Origin: JBBQTU01 sp038213005
GTDB lineage: Bacteria; Planctomycetota; Phycisphaerae; Tepidisphaerales; Tepidisphaeraceae
Reading direction: 5' to 3'
Length of the DNA: 21,343 nt
NCBI GenBank assembly: GCA_038213005.1
Contig: JBBQTU010000042.1
Location: forward strand, 1-21,343
The number at the start of each line of letters is the position of its first letter. Position 1 is the first letter of the stretch. Position numbers and translations under genes: made by a program. Shown here piece by piece: positions 1-6,258 of the stretch. Under the pieces are notes generated by a model. That model worked only from the letters and a program-made list of their open reading frames with translations, did not search any database and was not told the DNA's origin.

Positions 1-170
1 TGCACGCGTATCACCAGACCTTGGTGATGAAAATCTCCTTGGCCGACAAGCGACCCAACGGCGGCTGCCGGGTGTTGCTGACCTTCGAGCAGGCGCTGGA
101 CGTCATCCGCCGGCTTGACCACATAACCTGCGGCATCCCCACGCAATGCAAAGGGGACATCCCACCTTGA
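1..170 (+). CDS. C-terminal end of an unrecognised protein (partial, runs in from upstream)
   Basis: Frame 3 is open from the window edge to a TGA at 168-170, giving 55 codons. The visible residues include an amphipathic, ordered-looking stretch (LTFEQALDVIRRLDHITCGI) followed by a short polar tail ending GDIPP. The composition and codon use look coding. From memory the ALDVIRRLD..TCGIP stretch recalls an internal segment of large carbohydrate-active proteins, in which the chain continues past this point. If so, this copy is truncated after CGIP. That resemblance is not verified. The start and most of the protein lie outside the window, so no function is assigned. Confidence 0.45.
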   Translation, partial: HAYHQTLVMKISLADKRPNGGCRVLLTFEQALDVIRRLDHITCGIPTQCKGDIPP

Positions 171-678
171 CTAGCCATGCTTCACCGCTCCTTCCGTTCC
201 CTAGCCTTTCGGCCGCCTGCGGTTCCGCATCGTCCACTCCAGGCATATAGGCTTCACCGCGTCCGCCGGCCATGCCACATTACCATATGGCCGCTCCTGC
301 TGCATCTGAAGCCTCAGCCGGTCCAGTTTCGCCCACGACACCTCACGTTTGATATACTAACTTCTGCCTGCGGCCCCGGCGTTGGACGAACCCAAACCAC
401 CGGTTGCCCTTGGTCGCCCGTGACACGGCCATCTGGAAATGCACTGAAGTCGAGTTTCAGCAGCGGGGGCTTCCTGGGGAAGAACACAGTGGCGTCCGCC
501 GGACCGCGATCGCGTTGCCCTGCGCATAAAAACCCCTGCGGGCGTGGGTGATACCCGCAGGGTAAGGAGGGAAGAAACACTTAACGCATTTATTACGTTG
601 GGCCTCTGGAAACGGTTCTTGGTTCTCTCTTTTTTTTTGAAACTCGGAGTTTTCCGGGCTGGCGGGCGGTCCGAAGGC
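171..678. other. Non-coding stretch upstream of rplM
   Basis: No convincing gene was found on either strand in this roughly 500-base stretch. The open frames present have arginine/proline-rich translations typical of out-of-frame GC-rich DNA and lack a supported start. It contains a hairpin at 534-562 that reads as a terminator on the minus strand, an isolated purine-rich AAGGAGG at 564-570 with no usable start codon after it, and a run of nine T at 630-638. No tRNA cloverleaf or riboswitch was recognised. Confidence 0.5.
526..562 (-). terminator. Intrinsic-terminator-like hairpin read on the minus strand
   Basis: CCCTGCGGG (534-542) and CCCGCAGGG (554-562) form a perfect 9-bp stem with an 11-nt loop. 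Read on the minus strand, the stem is followed by GTTTTTAT (the A-run at 527-532 on the plus strand), which is a classic intrinsic terminator layout. On the plus strand no U-run follows. No minus-strand gene that would end here was identified, so its client transcript is unknown. Confidence 0.45.
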
Positions 679-706
679 TTGACAGTCAACCGGCGGCCTG
701 TAAACT
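679..706 (+). promoter_or_regulatory. sigma70-type promoter for rplM-rpsI
   Basis: A perfect -35 hexamer TTGACA (679-684) is followed by a 16-bp spacer and TAAACT (701-706, 4 of 6 matches to TATAAT). Transcription would begin near 712-714, giving a leader of roughly 70 nt before the rplM start. Placement directly upstream of a ribosomal protein operon supports the call. Confidence 0.65.
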
Positions 707-722
707 TTCGCGTTCTCTACGG

Positions 723-751
723 AAAGCCCCGCGCTGACTGTGGGGCTTTTT
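723..751 (+). terminator. Intrinsic-terminator-like hairpin in the rplM leader (possible attenuator)
   Basis: AAAGCCCC (723-730) pairs perfectly with GGGGCTTT (742-749), and the T-run spans 747-751. The structure lies about 10 nt after the inferred transcription start and 29 nt before the rplM ATG. Here it cannot be the end of a recognisable upstream gene, so it may attenuate transcription into rplM. No alternative antiterminator pairing was obvious by eye. Confidence 0.6.
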
Positions 752-780
752 GTACCTGATACAACCGTAAGGAACCGACG

Positions 781-1239
781 ATGAGCACGGACACGAGCAC
801 GTACCTCGCCAAAAACGGCGAACTCAAGGCCAACTGGCATCTGGTTGATGCCAGTGACCAGGTGTTGGGTCGCCTGGCCGCCAGGGTGGCGGTCATCCTC
901 CAGGGCAAGCACAAGGCCACCTACACCCCTCACGTTGACACTGGCGATTTCGTCATCATCATCAACGCCGAGAAGATCAGAGTCACCGGCCGCAAGGCTG
1001 AGGTTTTGTTCTACGAGACCTATTCCAAGCACCCCAGTGGGCGGCACCTCTATCCCTTCCAGACGATGCGCGACAAGCACCCCGAGAAGCTTCTCGAGGT
1101 GGCGATTCGCCGCATGCTCCCCAAGAGCCGCCTGGGCCGCCACATGCTCACCAAGCTCAACGTTTATCGTGGTGGCGAGCATCCGCATGCCGCCCAGCAG
1201 CCCAAGGCTCTCAAGTTCAATAACACCAACCCAGAGTAG
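781..1239 (+). CDS. rplM: 50S ribosomal protein L13
   Basis: The 152-residue product matches L13 throughout. It has the N-terminal WHLVDASDQVLGRLA block (about residues 19-33), the LQGKHKATYTPHVDTGDFV block that follows, and the YSKHPSG/GGEHPHAAQQP C-terminal region. L13 is an early-assembling 23S rRNA-binding protein of the large subunit. The ATG at 781 is preceded by TAAGGA (768-773) at good spacing. It is followed after 8 nt by rpsI, the conserved L13-S9 pair, so the two are almost certainly cotranscribed. The strong promoter at 679-706 and the terminator-like hairpin at 723-751 sit just upstream and suggest leader-level control. Its length is near the usual 140-150 residues, with a short N-terminal extension. 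Confidence 0.97.
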   Translation: MSTDTSTYLAKNGELKANWHLVDASDQVLGRLAARVAVILQGKHKATYTPHVDTGDFVIIINAEKIRVTGRKAEVLFYETYSKHPSGRHLYPFQTMRDKHPEKLLEVAIRRMLPKSRLGRHMLTKLNVYRGGEHPHAAQQPKALKFNNTNPE

Positions 1240-1247
1240 AAACGCAC

Positions 1248-1709
1248 ATGGCCGAGAACACTCAATCCAGCACCAGCACAGTTGCCGCCCCTGCGGCGGT
1301 TATCGCGCCCGTTGGCGGCAAACGCTCGTTCATCTGGGGCACCGGCCGGCGCAAGACCGCGGTCGCCCGCGTTCGCGTTGCTGCCGGCTCCGGTAAGATC
1401 GAAATCAACGGCCGCACCATCAACGACTTCTTCACCAAGGAGCAGGATCGCAAGGCGATCTTTGGCCCGTTGGAAGTCACCAATATGGGCGGCAAGATGG
1501 ACATCTTCGTCAACTGCACCGGCGGCGGCCTGACCGGCCAGGCTGGCGCAGTGGTCATGGGCGTCGCCCGTGCCCTGATGAAGTTTGACCCCAGCCTCGA
1601 AGCGGCGCTTCGTGATGCAGGGTTCATGACACGCGACAGCCGTATGAAGGAACGTAAGAAATACGGTCAGCGTGGCGCCCGTCGTCGCTTCCAGTTCTCG
1701 AAGCGTTAA
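1248..1709 (+). CDS. rpsI: 30S ribosomal protein S9
   Basis: The 153-residue product contains the S9 signature GTGRRKTAVARV (about residues 27-38) and the invariant basic tail ending RRRFQFSKR. In S9 this tail reaches the P-site tRNA in the 30S subunit. The first 25 or so residues are an Ala/Ser/Thr-rich extension not needed for the fold, making the protein slightly longer than the typical 130 residues. It starts 8 nt after the rplM stop, with only a weak GAG-type ribosome-binding site, consistent with coupling to rplM. A strong terminator follows at 1737-1771 and ends the two-gene operon. Confidence 0.97.
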   Translation: MAENTQSSTSTVAAPAAVIAPVGGKRSFIWGTGRRKTAVARVRVAAGSGKIEINGRTINDFFTKEQDRKAIFGPLEVTNMGGKMDIFVNCTGGGLTGQAGAVVMGVARALMKFDPSLEAALRDAGFMTRDSRMKERKKYGQRGARRRFQFSKR

Positions 1710-1736
1710 TTCGACGGTTCGTTCACCGAACACGAA

Positions 1737-1771
1737 GAAGCCCGGCGGATCATTCCGTCGGGCTTTCTTCT
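1737..1771 (+). terminator. Terminator of the rplM-rpsI operon
   Basis: A stem of about 12 bp (AAGCCCGGCGGA, 1738-1749, against TCCGTCGGGCTT, 1754-1765, with one G-T wobble) carries a 4-nt loop and is followed by TCTTCT. It lies 28 nt past the rpsI stop. The reverse strand reads CTTCTTC after the same stem, so it could also stop minus-strand transcription arriving from the aldolase gene. Confidence 0.75.
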
Positions 1772-2211
1772 GCGCCCGATGGCACGAATCGTCTGCCTTG
1801 GCGGCGATGCAATTTGCCGGCTGGCCGCGGCGGCGCGCCAATCGGCGATTTCCCCGGACCTCGCCCATCAGCGCGCTGAATACTCTTTGGTTACGGTCGA
1901 AGACTGCATCAGGCGTTATACGGATTCCACCAGGAACGGATGCAGCCGACGCACTGGCCGTGATCTGCGGGGGAAGTGTGGGATGGTCCTGTGCGGGCGG
2001 AGACGCCTCGCACTACTACTTCCGCGAACGCGCCCGTTTCGGGTGGAGTCCGTGCTACGCGGTCAAGGCAGATCTTGGACGATCGCCGAGCACAGAGGCG
2101 CTGGGCGCGCAACTCCACCGTGGCGGCCCACGGGCCGTTTGTCGCTGCCAGAGAGAGGGTATGTGTGTGTGCGCCAGGGACGCTTCCCCGGTGCGCATTG
2201 ACTGGACTTGC
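1772..2211. other. Intergenic stretch between convergent rpsI and the aldolase gene
   Basis: No gene was supported in these 440 bases. Open frames on both strands translate to low-quality, Arg-rich sequence without ribosome-binding sites. One imperfect inverted repeat (TGCGC at 2170-2174 and GCGCA at 2193-2197, with partly paired inner arms) lies just past the aldolase stop on the minus strand. It lacks a U-run, so it is only a weak candidate for a transcription stop. A short TG run (about 2160-2170) is present. Confidence 0.5.
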
Positions 2212-3177
2212 TCAGCCTTCGCTGATGGACTTGTCGTAGAACTCGACGTACTTGTCCTTGTCGGGTCCGCTGCGCTGGGCGATCGCGGCGCGGGGATGCT
2301 GGTTCAGTTGCCCGGCGATGTTGTACGGAACCGACGGACCCCAGTCCATCTGCGCGTGAAGTGGCATGATCTGGTCCTGCAACAGCGCCAGCACCGGCCG
2401 GAGCCGGAACTTCGGATTTTTCAGGAAGCCCAGCAGCAGTTCCATCGGGCAATTCCCCGCGCCCCGGCCAAGCCCGGCCATCGTCGCATCCAGCCGGTTG
2501 GCGCCGTGGATGATCGCCTCAATGGTATTGGCAAACCCAAGCTGCAGGTTGTTGTGGGCGTGAATGCCGATCTGCTTCTTGCACTTCACCGCGCCCAGAT
2601 ACTTCTTGACCAGCAGTTCGATCTGCTCGGCATACAGGGACCCATTGCTGTCCACCACGCACAGGACATCCGCATCCGACTCGGCCATCACTTCCAGCGC
2701 CTGATCCAGATCCGGCTCCGGAATCGTCGAGACCGCCATCAGGTTGCACGAGACCTCGTACCCCTTGTCCTTGGCGTCCTTGACCATGTCGGCCGCCTCG
2801 GGGATTTGATGCACGTAGCAGGCAACGCGAACCATGTCGATGACACTGTCGGCCTTCTTGGGGATGTCATTACGCCAGTCGCACTTGCCCGCATCGGCCA
2901 TCACCGAAAGCTTCAGCGGGGTGGGATTTTCTCCCACGATCCGCCGCACGCTGTCCTCTTCGCAGAACCGCCAATCGCCGGCCTTTCCGCCCGCAAACAG
3001 CTTGCGGGATGCGCGATACCCGATCTCCATGTAGTCGATGCCGGCATCCACGCACGTCTGGTAGACGGCCTTCACCAGGGCGTCACCAAAGAGGTGGTCG
3101 TTGATCAGCCCGCCATCCCGAATCGTGCAGTCCAGGACTTTGATCTCCGGGCGATACGTAATCCATGGTGCTTTCAT
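2212..3177 (-). CDS. DRE-TIM (HMGL-like) aldolase catalytic-domain protein
   Basis: The 321-residue product is a single pyruvate-carboxyltransferase/HMGL-like TIM barrel. Visible family features are DCTIRDGG (residues 16-23, with the metal-binding Asp21 after Arg20), VVDSNGS (175-181), the metal ligands in HAHNN (206-210) and GLGRGAGN (235-242). The nearest named relatives are 4-hydroxy-2-oxovalerate aldolases. However, the DmpG-type His after RDG is absent (GG instead) and there is no C-terminal partner-binding domain, so the substrate is unknown. Metal-dependent C-C bond cleavage or formation on a 2-oxo acid is inferred. The ATG at 3177 has AAAGG on the minus strand at short spacing. A 54-residue exported-peptide ORF ends 27 nt upstream on the same strand and may share its transcript. 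Confidence 0.8.
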   Translation of the reverse strand: MKAPWITYRPEIKVLDCTIRDGGLINDHLFGDALVKAVYQTCVDAGIDYMEIGYRASRKLFAGGKAGDWRFCEEDSVRRIVGENPTPLKLSVMADAGKCDWRNDIPKKADSVIDMVRVACYVHQIPEAADMVKDAKDKGYEVSCNLMAVSTIPEPDLDQALEVMAESDADVLCVVDSNGSLYAEQIELLVKKYLGAVKCKKQIGIHAHNNLQLGFANTIEAIIHGANRLDATMAGLGRGAGNCPMELLLGFLKNPKFRLRPVLALLQDQIMPLHAQMDWGPSVPYNIAGQLNQHPRAAIAQRSGPDKDKYVEFYDKSISEG

Positions 3178-3204
3178 GATTCACCTTTCCGTTTCAGTTG
3201 GCTG

Positions 3205-3369
3205 TCAAGCAGAACAAGCGGACGCATTGTAGATAGTGCCGGCCTTCCACTTGAGCACTTGCGTGCCGGAGTCGCTGACGTCCCCCGCGGCACCGTCCGC
3301 CGCGCCGGAGAACCCTGCAACCGCCAGCATCGCAGTCATCATCAGGACCGGGACCATCATCTCTCTCAT
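3205..3369 (-). CDS. Small exported peptide or truncated N-terminus of an exported protein
   Basis: The ATG at 3369 opens 54 codons with a convincing signal peptide: a charged start (MRE), a hydrophobic core (VPVLMMTAMLAVAGF) and a small-residue SGAADG/AAGD region suitable for cleavage. The remaining roughly 30 residues are polar and end VLKWKAGTIYNASACSA. It is on the same strand as the aldolase, 27 nt upstream. A TTGTCC-17-TATATC promoter-like pair lies at 3413-3441. The ribosome-binding site is weak. It may be a real short secreted peptide, or the 5' stub of a longer exported enzyme gene whose body was lost. I do not recognise a family. Confidence 0.45.
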   Translation of the reverse strand: MREMMVPVLMMTAMLAVAGFSGAADGAAGDVSDSGTQVLKWKAGTIYNASACSA

Positions 3370-3412
3370 GGCTTGCCCACCGGTAAAGCAATCCGACAGG
3401 TTTCGTCGCCTT

Positions 3413-3441
3413 GATATACCGTATCCCCTCTTGACGGACAA
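3413..3441 (-). promoter_or_regulatory. Candidate promoter for the small peptide-aldolase pair
   Basis: On the minus strand TTGTCC (3436-3441) and TATATC (3413-3418) are separated by exactly 17 bp. Each hexamer matches consensus at 4 of 6 positions. It would start transcription about 40 nt before the ATG at 3369. Confidence 0.3.
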
Positions 3442-3463
3442 TGCGAGGCGTCCCACCCCGCGC

Positions 3464-3701
3464 GGACCCTCCGGCGTGCCCGTTTTCCCGGGCAGATGCA
3501 AGTTGCGCGACAGCGGGTGGCTGGAGCGAATACGGTGCTGAAAGAGGTGTCGCCCTTTCAGGGCTCATTCAGGGTGAAGTTCTTACCCAGGGCTGCGCGA
3601 GTACGCTTACCCTGGGCTCAAGAATGCCGCCCCGTTGGGGCTAAGAAATCGCCCGCCCGGCAAAACGGGCACGCCCGGACCCTCCGGCAATTTACCCGGG
3701 C
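3464..3701. repeat. Cluster of consecutive short palindromes flanked by a 12-bp direct repeat
   Basis: Five small hairpins follow each other without coding sequence: GCCCT/AGGGC (3552-3564), CCCAGGG/CCCTGGG (3586-3616), GCCCC/GGGGC (3629-3641), GCCCG/CGGGC (3655-3670) and GCCCGG/CCGGGC (3673-3701). GGACCCTCCGGC occurs at 3464-3475 and again at 3677-3688, each followed shortly by CCCGGGC. The density of stems in about 150 bp resembles REP/BIME-type extragenic palindromic elements. No RAYT transposase is in the window. This accounts for most of the 3370-3833 intergenic stretch. Confidence 0.55.
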
Positions 3702-3833
3702 TAGCGTTGGCCACCGACGCCGCCTCGCGTCATTCTGACGCCTGAATTGTGCATTCACCGTTGCGGGGCTTCCGGCCGCCCGCTGCCCCCGCTACCATTG
3801 TCCAAGCGCCCCACGCGGGGCCAAGGATGTGTT

Positions 3834-5813
3834 GTGCCCAGACGCCAGATACAGCAGTTGTCGCCCTCGCTCGTCAATCGCATCGCCGCCGGCGAGGTGA
3901 TTGAGCGCCCGGCGTCTGTCGTCAAGGAACTGGTCGAGAACTCCATCGACGCCGGCGCTACGCACATCATCATCGAGGTCGCCGAAGGCGGCCGCGACCT
4001 GATCCGCATTACGGATGACGGCAGCGGCATTCCGCCAGAGGAACTGCCGCTGGCCTTCGCCGAGCACGCCACCAGCAAACTCACCTGCGATGATGACCTG
4101 TTCCGCATCGCGACCATGGGTTTTCGCGGCGAGGCGCTGGCCAGCATCGGCGCTGTCTCTCACGCCCGCATCGTCAGCCGTGTCCGCGAGAACAATGAGG
4201 CGTGGGAAATCGAGAATCGCGGCGGGAGCATCTCGGCGCCGCAGGCCGCGGCCGGGAATGTCGGCACCACCATCGAAATCCGCGACCTGTTCTTCAACAC
4301 CCCCGCCCGGCGCAAGTTCCTTAAGGGATCGGCTACCGAATCCGGCCACATCAGCGAAATGGTGATGCGGCTGGCGCTGCCGTTTCCCGATGTCGGCTTC
4401 GAACTGATCTCCGGCGGGCGCAGCGTCATGAAACTGCCCGCCACCACGCCGGTGATGCGACTGCTGGCCGCCTGGCCTGAGGATTTTCACGAACAGCGAC
4501 TCTCGCTGGATATCGGCGATGCCGAGCTGCGCCTGGCGGGGATCGCGGGCCTGCCGGACCTCGCCCGCCCGACGACGAAGTATCAGTACATCTATCTCAA
4601 CGGCCGGTTCATCCGCGACAAGTTCATCCAGCACGCCCTCAAGGAGGCCTATCGCGGCCTGACCGAACCGGGACGGCACCCCGCGGCGATCCTGCTGCTG
4701 ACCGTGCCGCCGCAGGATGTGGACGTCAACGTCCACCCCACCAAAATCGAAGTTCGCTTCCGCGACTCCAACCGCATCCACGGCATGGTGCTGGCCGGCG
4801 TGCGAGAGAAGCTGCTGGGCAGCGACCTCACCCCGCCGGCGTCGGTTGCCGGCGGCAACAACCCAGCCCCCGCACCACCCGAAGCAGCCGCCCTCGAAGC
4901 GCGGCAGAAACTTGCCGATTTCTTTCGGCGCGAGCTGCCCCGCACTGACGACGGCTCAGATATGCCCTTGTCTGTCCCGCCGATCACCGCGCCGGTGATC
5001 CAGACCGCTGCGGCTCATATCCTCCGACATGAGCAGGCCACCCAGCCGCATCTGGACTTTCCACGGCCGGCGGCCATCGCCTCCTCCATTAACGTCCACG
5101 AAATCGGCCTGCCTGTGAGTGAGTCCGCACCTGTCCTGGCTGGCCAGCCGGGCGAGGCTGCCACAGCGGCTGTCCCCATTGATGCCCCTTCGCTGCCGCA
5201 GCCCACGACATCGCCCAGCCCGCGCATGAGCGGCGTTCGCCTCCCGGCCATCCAACTGCACAACAGCTATCTCGTCACGGAGTCCGATGAGGGGATGCTG
5301 ATCATCGACCAGCACGCCCTGCACGAGCGGATTCTCTACGAGGAACTGCGCCATCGCCTCTCTCACGGCCCGCTCGAGTCGCAGCGTATGTTGATCCCCG
5401 AACCGGTGGCCGCCAGCGAGGGCCAGATCGCCATGCTCGAGCACATCCAGCCACTGCTCCAAAGGCTGGGGATCGACGTCAGCGAGTTTGGTCCCAACAC
5501 CGTGGCCGTGCAGGCCTTCCCCTCGTTCCTGCATCGCCTCAACCCGGCACGATTTGTGCGAGAACTGCTGGAGCGGGGCGACCAGGAACTGCTGGACCTC
5601 ACTGAAGAGGAACTGCTTCACGAGGTGCTGGACATGATGGCCTGCAAGGCCGCCGTCAAAGCCGGTGACCCGCTGACCAGCCAGGAGATCGACGCCCTGC
5701 TCGAGCAGCGCGAACTGGTCGAGCGATCCAGCAACTGCCCCCACGGCCGGCCGACCATGCTGCGACTATCGCTGAAGGATCTGGAGAAGCAGTTCAAGCG
5801 CACCGGGTTTTAG
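3834..5813 (+). CDS. mutL: DNA mismatch repair protein MutL (endonuclease-type)
   Basis: The 659-residue product has the GHKL ATPase head: KELVENSIDAGA (31-42, catalytic Glu and Mg-binding Asn), DDGSGI (61-66), HATSK (78-82) and GFRGEAL (96-102). A transducer domain and a Pro/Ala-rich linker (about 335-455) follow, then the C-terminal dimerisation domain. That domain carries the latent nuclease motif DQHALHERILYE (492-503, DQHA-x2-E-x4-E), ACKAAVKAGD (603-612) and CPHGRPT (635-641). It is therefore the nicking type of MutL used where MutH is absent. The frame is open to an ATG at 3747, but GTG at 3834 is preferred because AAGGA (3823-3827) sits at ideal spacing and MutL homology begins there. 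No mutS is nearby. Confidence 0.95.
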   Translation: MPRRQIQQLSPSLVNRIAAGEVIERPASVVKELVENSIDAGATHIIIEVAEGGRDLIRITDDGSGIPPEELPLAFAEHATSKLTCDDDLFRIATMGFRGEALASIGAVSHARIVSRVRENNEAWEIENRGGSISAPQAAAGNVGTTIEIRDLFFNTPARRKFLKGSATESGHISEMVMRLALPFPDVGFELISGGRSVMKLPATTPVMRLLAAWPEDFHEQRLSLDIGDAELRLAGIAGLPDLARPTTKYQYIYLNGRFIRDKFIQHALKEAYRGLTEPGRHPAAILLLTVPPQDVDVNVHPTKIEVRFRDSNRIHGMVLAGVREKLLGSDLTPPASVAGGNNPAPAPPEAAALEARQKLADFFRRELPRTDDGSDMPLSVPPITAPVIQTAAAHILRHEQATQPHLDFPRPAAIASSINVHEIGLPVSESAPVLAGQPGEAATAAVPIDAPSLPQPTTSPSPRMSGVRLPAIQLHNSYLVTESDEGMLIIDQHALHERILYEELRHRLSHGPLESQRMLIPEPVAASEGQIAMLEHIQPLLQRLGIDVSEFGPNTVAVQAFPSFLHRLNPARFVRELLERGDQELLDLTEEELLHEVLDMMACKAAVKAGDPLTSQEIDALLEQRELVERSSNCPHGRPTMLRLSLKDLEKQFKRTGF

Positions 5814-5849
5814 TCGTTTACCACGATGGCTGGTGACGGTGATCGCTCT

Positions 5850-5936
5850 ATGTGTGTAGCCAGCACGGCCGGCAACCTGAAGACGGTGATTCCAAGTCGC
5901 AAGGCGACAAGGAAGTACATCGGGAGAGCAAGATGA
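5850..5936 (+). pseudogene. Remnant of a BrnT-type toxin (C-terminal end only)
   Basis: In the frame ending at TGA 5934-5936, the translation MCVASTAGNLKTVIPSRKAT followed by RKYIGRAR resembles the last strand and tail of BrnT/COG2929 toxins (typically ..VISARKATR..). Only about 28-40 codons remain. In this frame the sequence runs straight back into the mutL stop at 5811-5813, so there is no room for the N-terminal half. In the +1 frame the end reads KEVHRESK, which is more family-like than KYIGRAR and suggests a frameshift. Its TGA overlaps the antitoxin ATG (ATGA at 5933-5936), the arrangement expected for a toxin-antitoxin pair. The assignment rests on short similarity recalled from the family. 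Confidence 0.5.
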
Positions 5937-6217
5937 AAAAGCTGACACATGATCCGGACGAGAAAGAGATTGTGGCATCCTACGAGCGAGATGAGTGGCG
6001 GCCGCTCAAAGACCCAAAGACAGAGATGGCCCGATTGAAGCAGTACGCCCGCAACACGCTCCAGAAGAACAAGCGGATCAATATCCGCCTGGCGGAGCGA
6101 GACTTGGTAAACATCCAAGCCAGGGCGATTGAGGAAGGAATGCCCTATCAAACGCTGATTTCCAGCATCCTGCACAAGTATCTCTCAGGTCGTCTGGTTG
6201 AACGGCATACGGCCTGA
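5933..6217 (+). CDS. CopG/ribbon-helix-helix antitoxin (COG5304-like), apparently orphaned
   Basis: The 94-residue product starts at the ATG at 5933. It has an N-terminal segment typical of toxin-neutralising arms (EKEIVASYERDEWRPLKD, about 11-28), then a helix, then a ribbon-helix-helix-like DNA-binding C-terminus (KRINIRLAERDLVNIQ to PYQTLISSILHKYLSGRL). This layout is that of CopG-type antitoxins, which bind their own promoter and neutralise BrnT-like ribonucleases encoded just upstream. GGGAGAGCAAG precedes the start. The frame is open further upstream, but homology begins at this ATG. Only a degenerate toxin fragment lies upstream, so the gene is probably orphaned. It could retain repressor activity or neutralise a toxin encoded elsewhere. 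Confidence 0.8.
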   Translation: MKKLTHDPDEKEIVASYERDEWRPLKDPKTEMARLKQYARNTLQKNKRINIRLAERDLVNIQARAIEEGMPYQTLISSILHKYLSGRLVERHTA

Positions 6218-6258
6218 ACAGGCGAAGAAGTCGGTTTTCGGGACCTGCCACACGTCAG

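Noticed and set aside
177..551. A 124-codon plus-strand open frame upstream of rplM
   Set aside because: The translation is His/Arg/Pro-rich with no ribosome-binding site and no recognisable motif. It overlaps the minus-strand terminator hairpin.
613..638. The nine-T run at 630-638 as the tail of an intrinsic terminator
   Set aside because: No stable GC-rich stem immediately precedes it.
1672..3414. A 580-codon plus-strand open frame across the aldolase region
   Set aside because: It runs antisense to a gene with complete DRE-TIM motifs. Its translation is Arg/His/Gly-rich without domains and has no ribosome-binding site.
3747..3833. An extended N-terminus for MutL from the ATG at 3747
   Set aside because: MutL homology begins at the GTG at 3834, which has AAGGA at correct spacing. 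The extra residues look like translated intergenic DNA.
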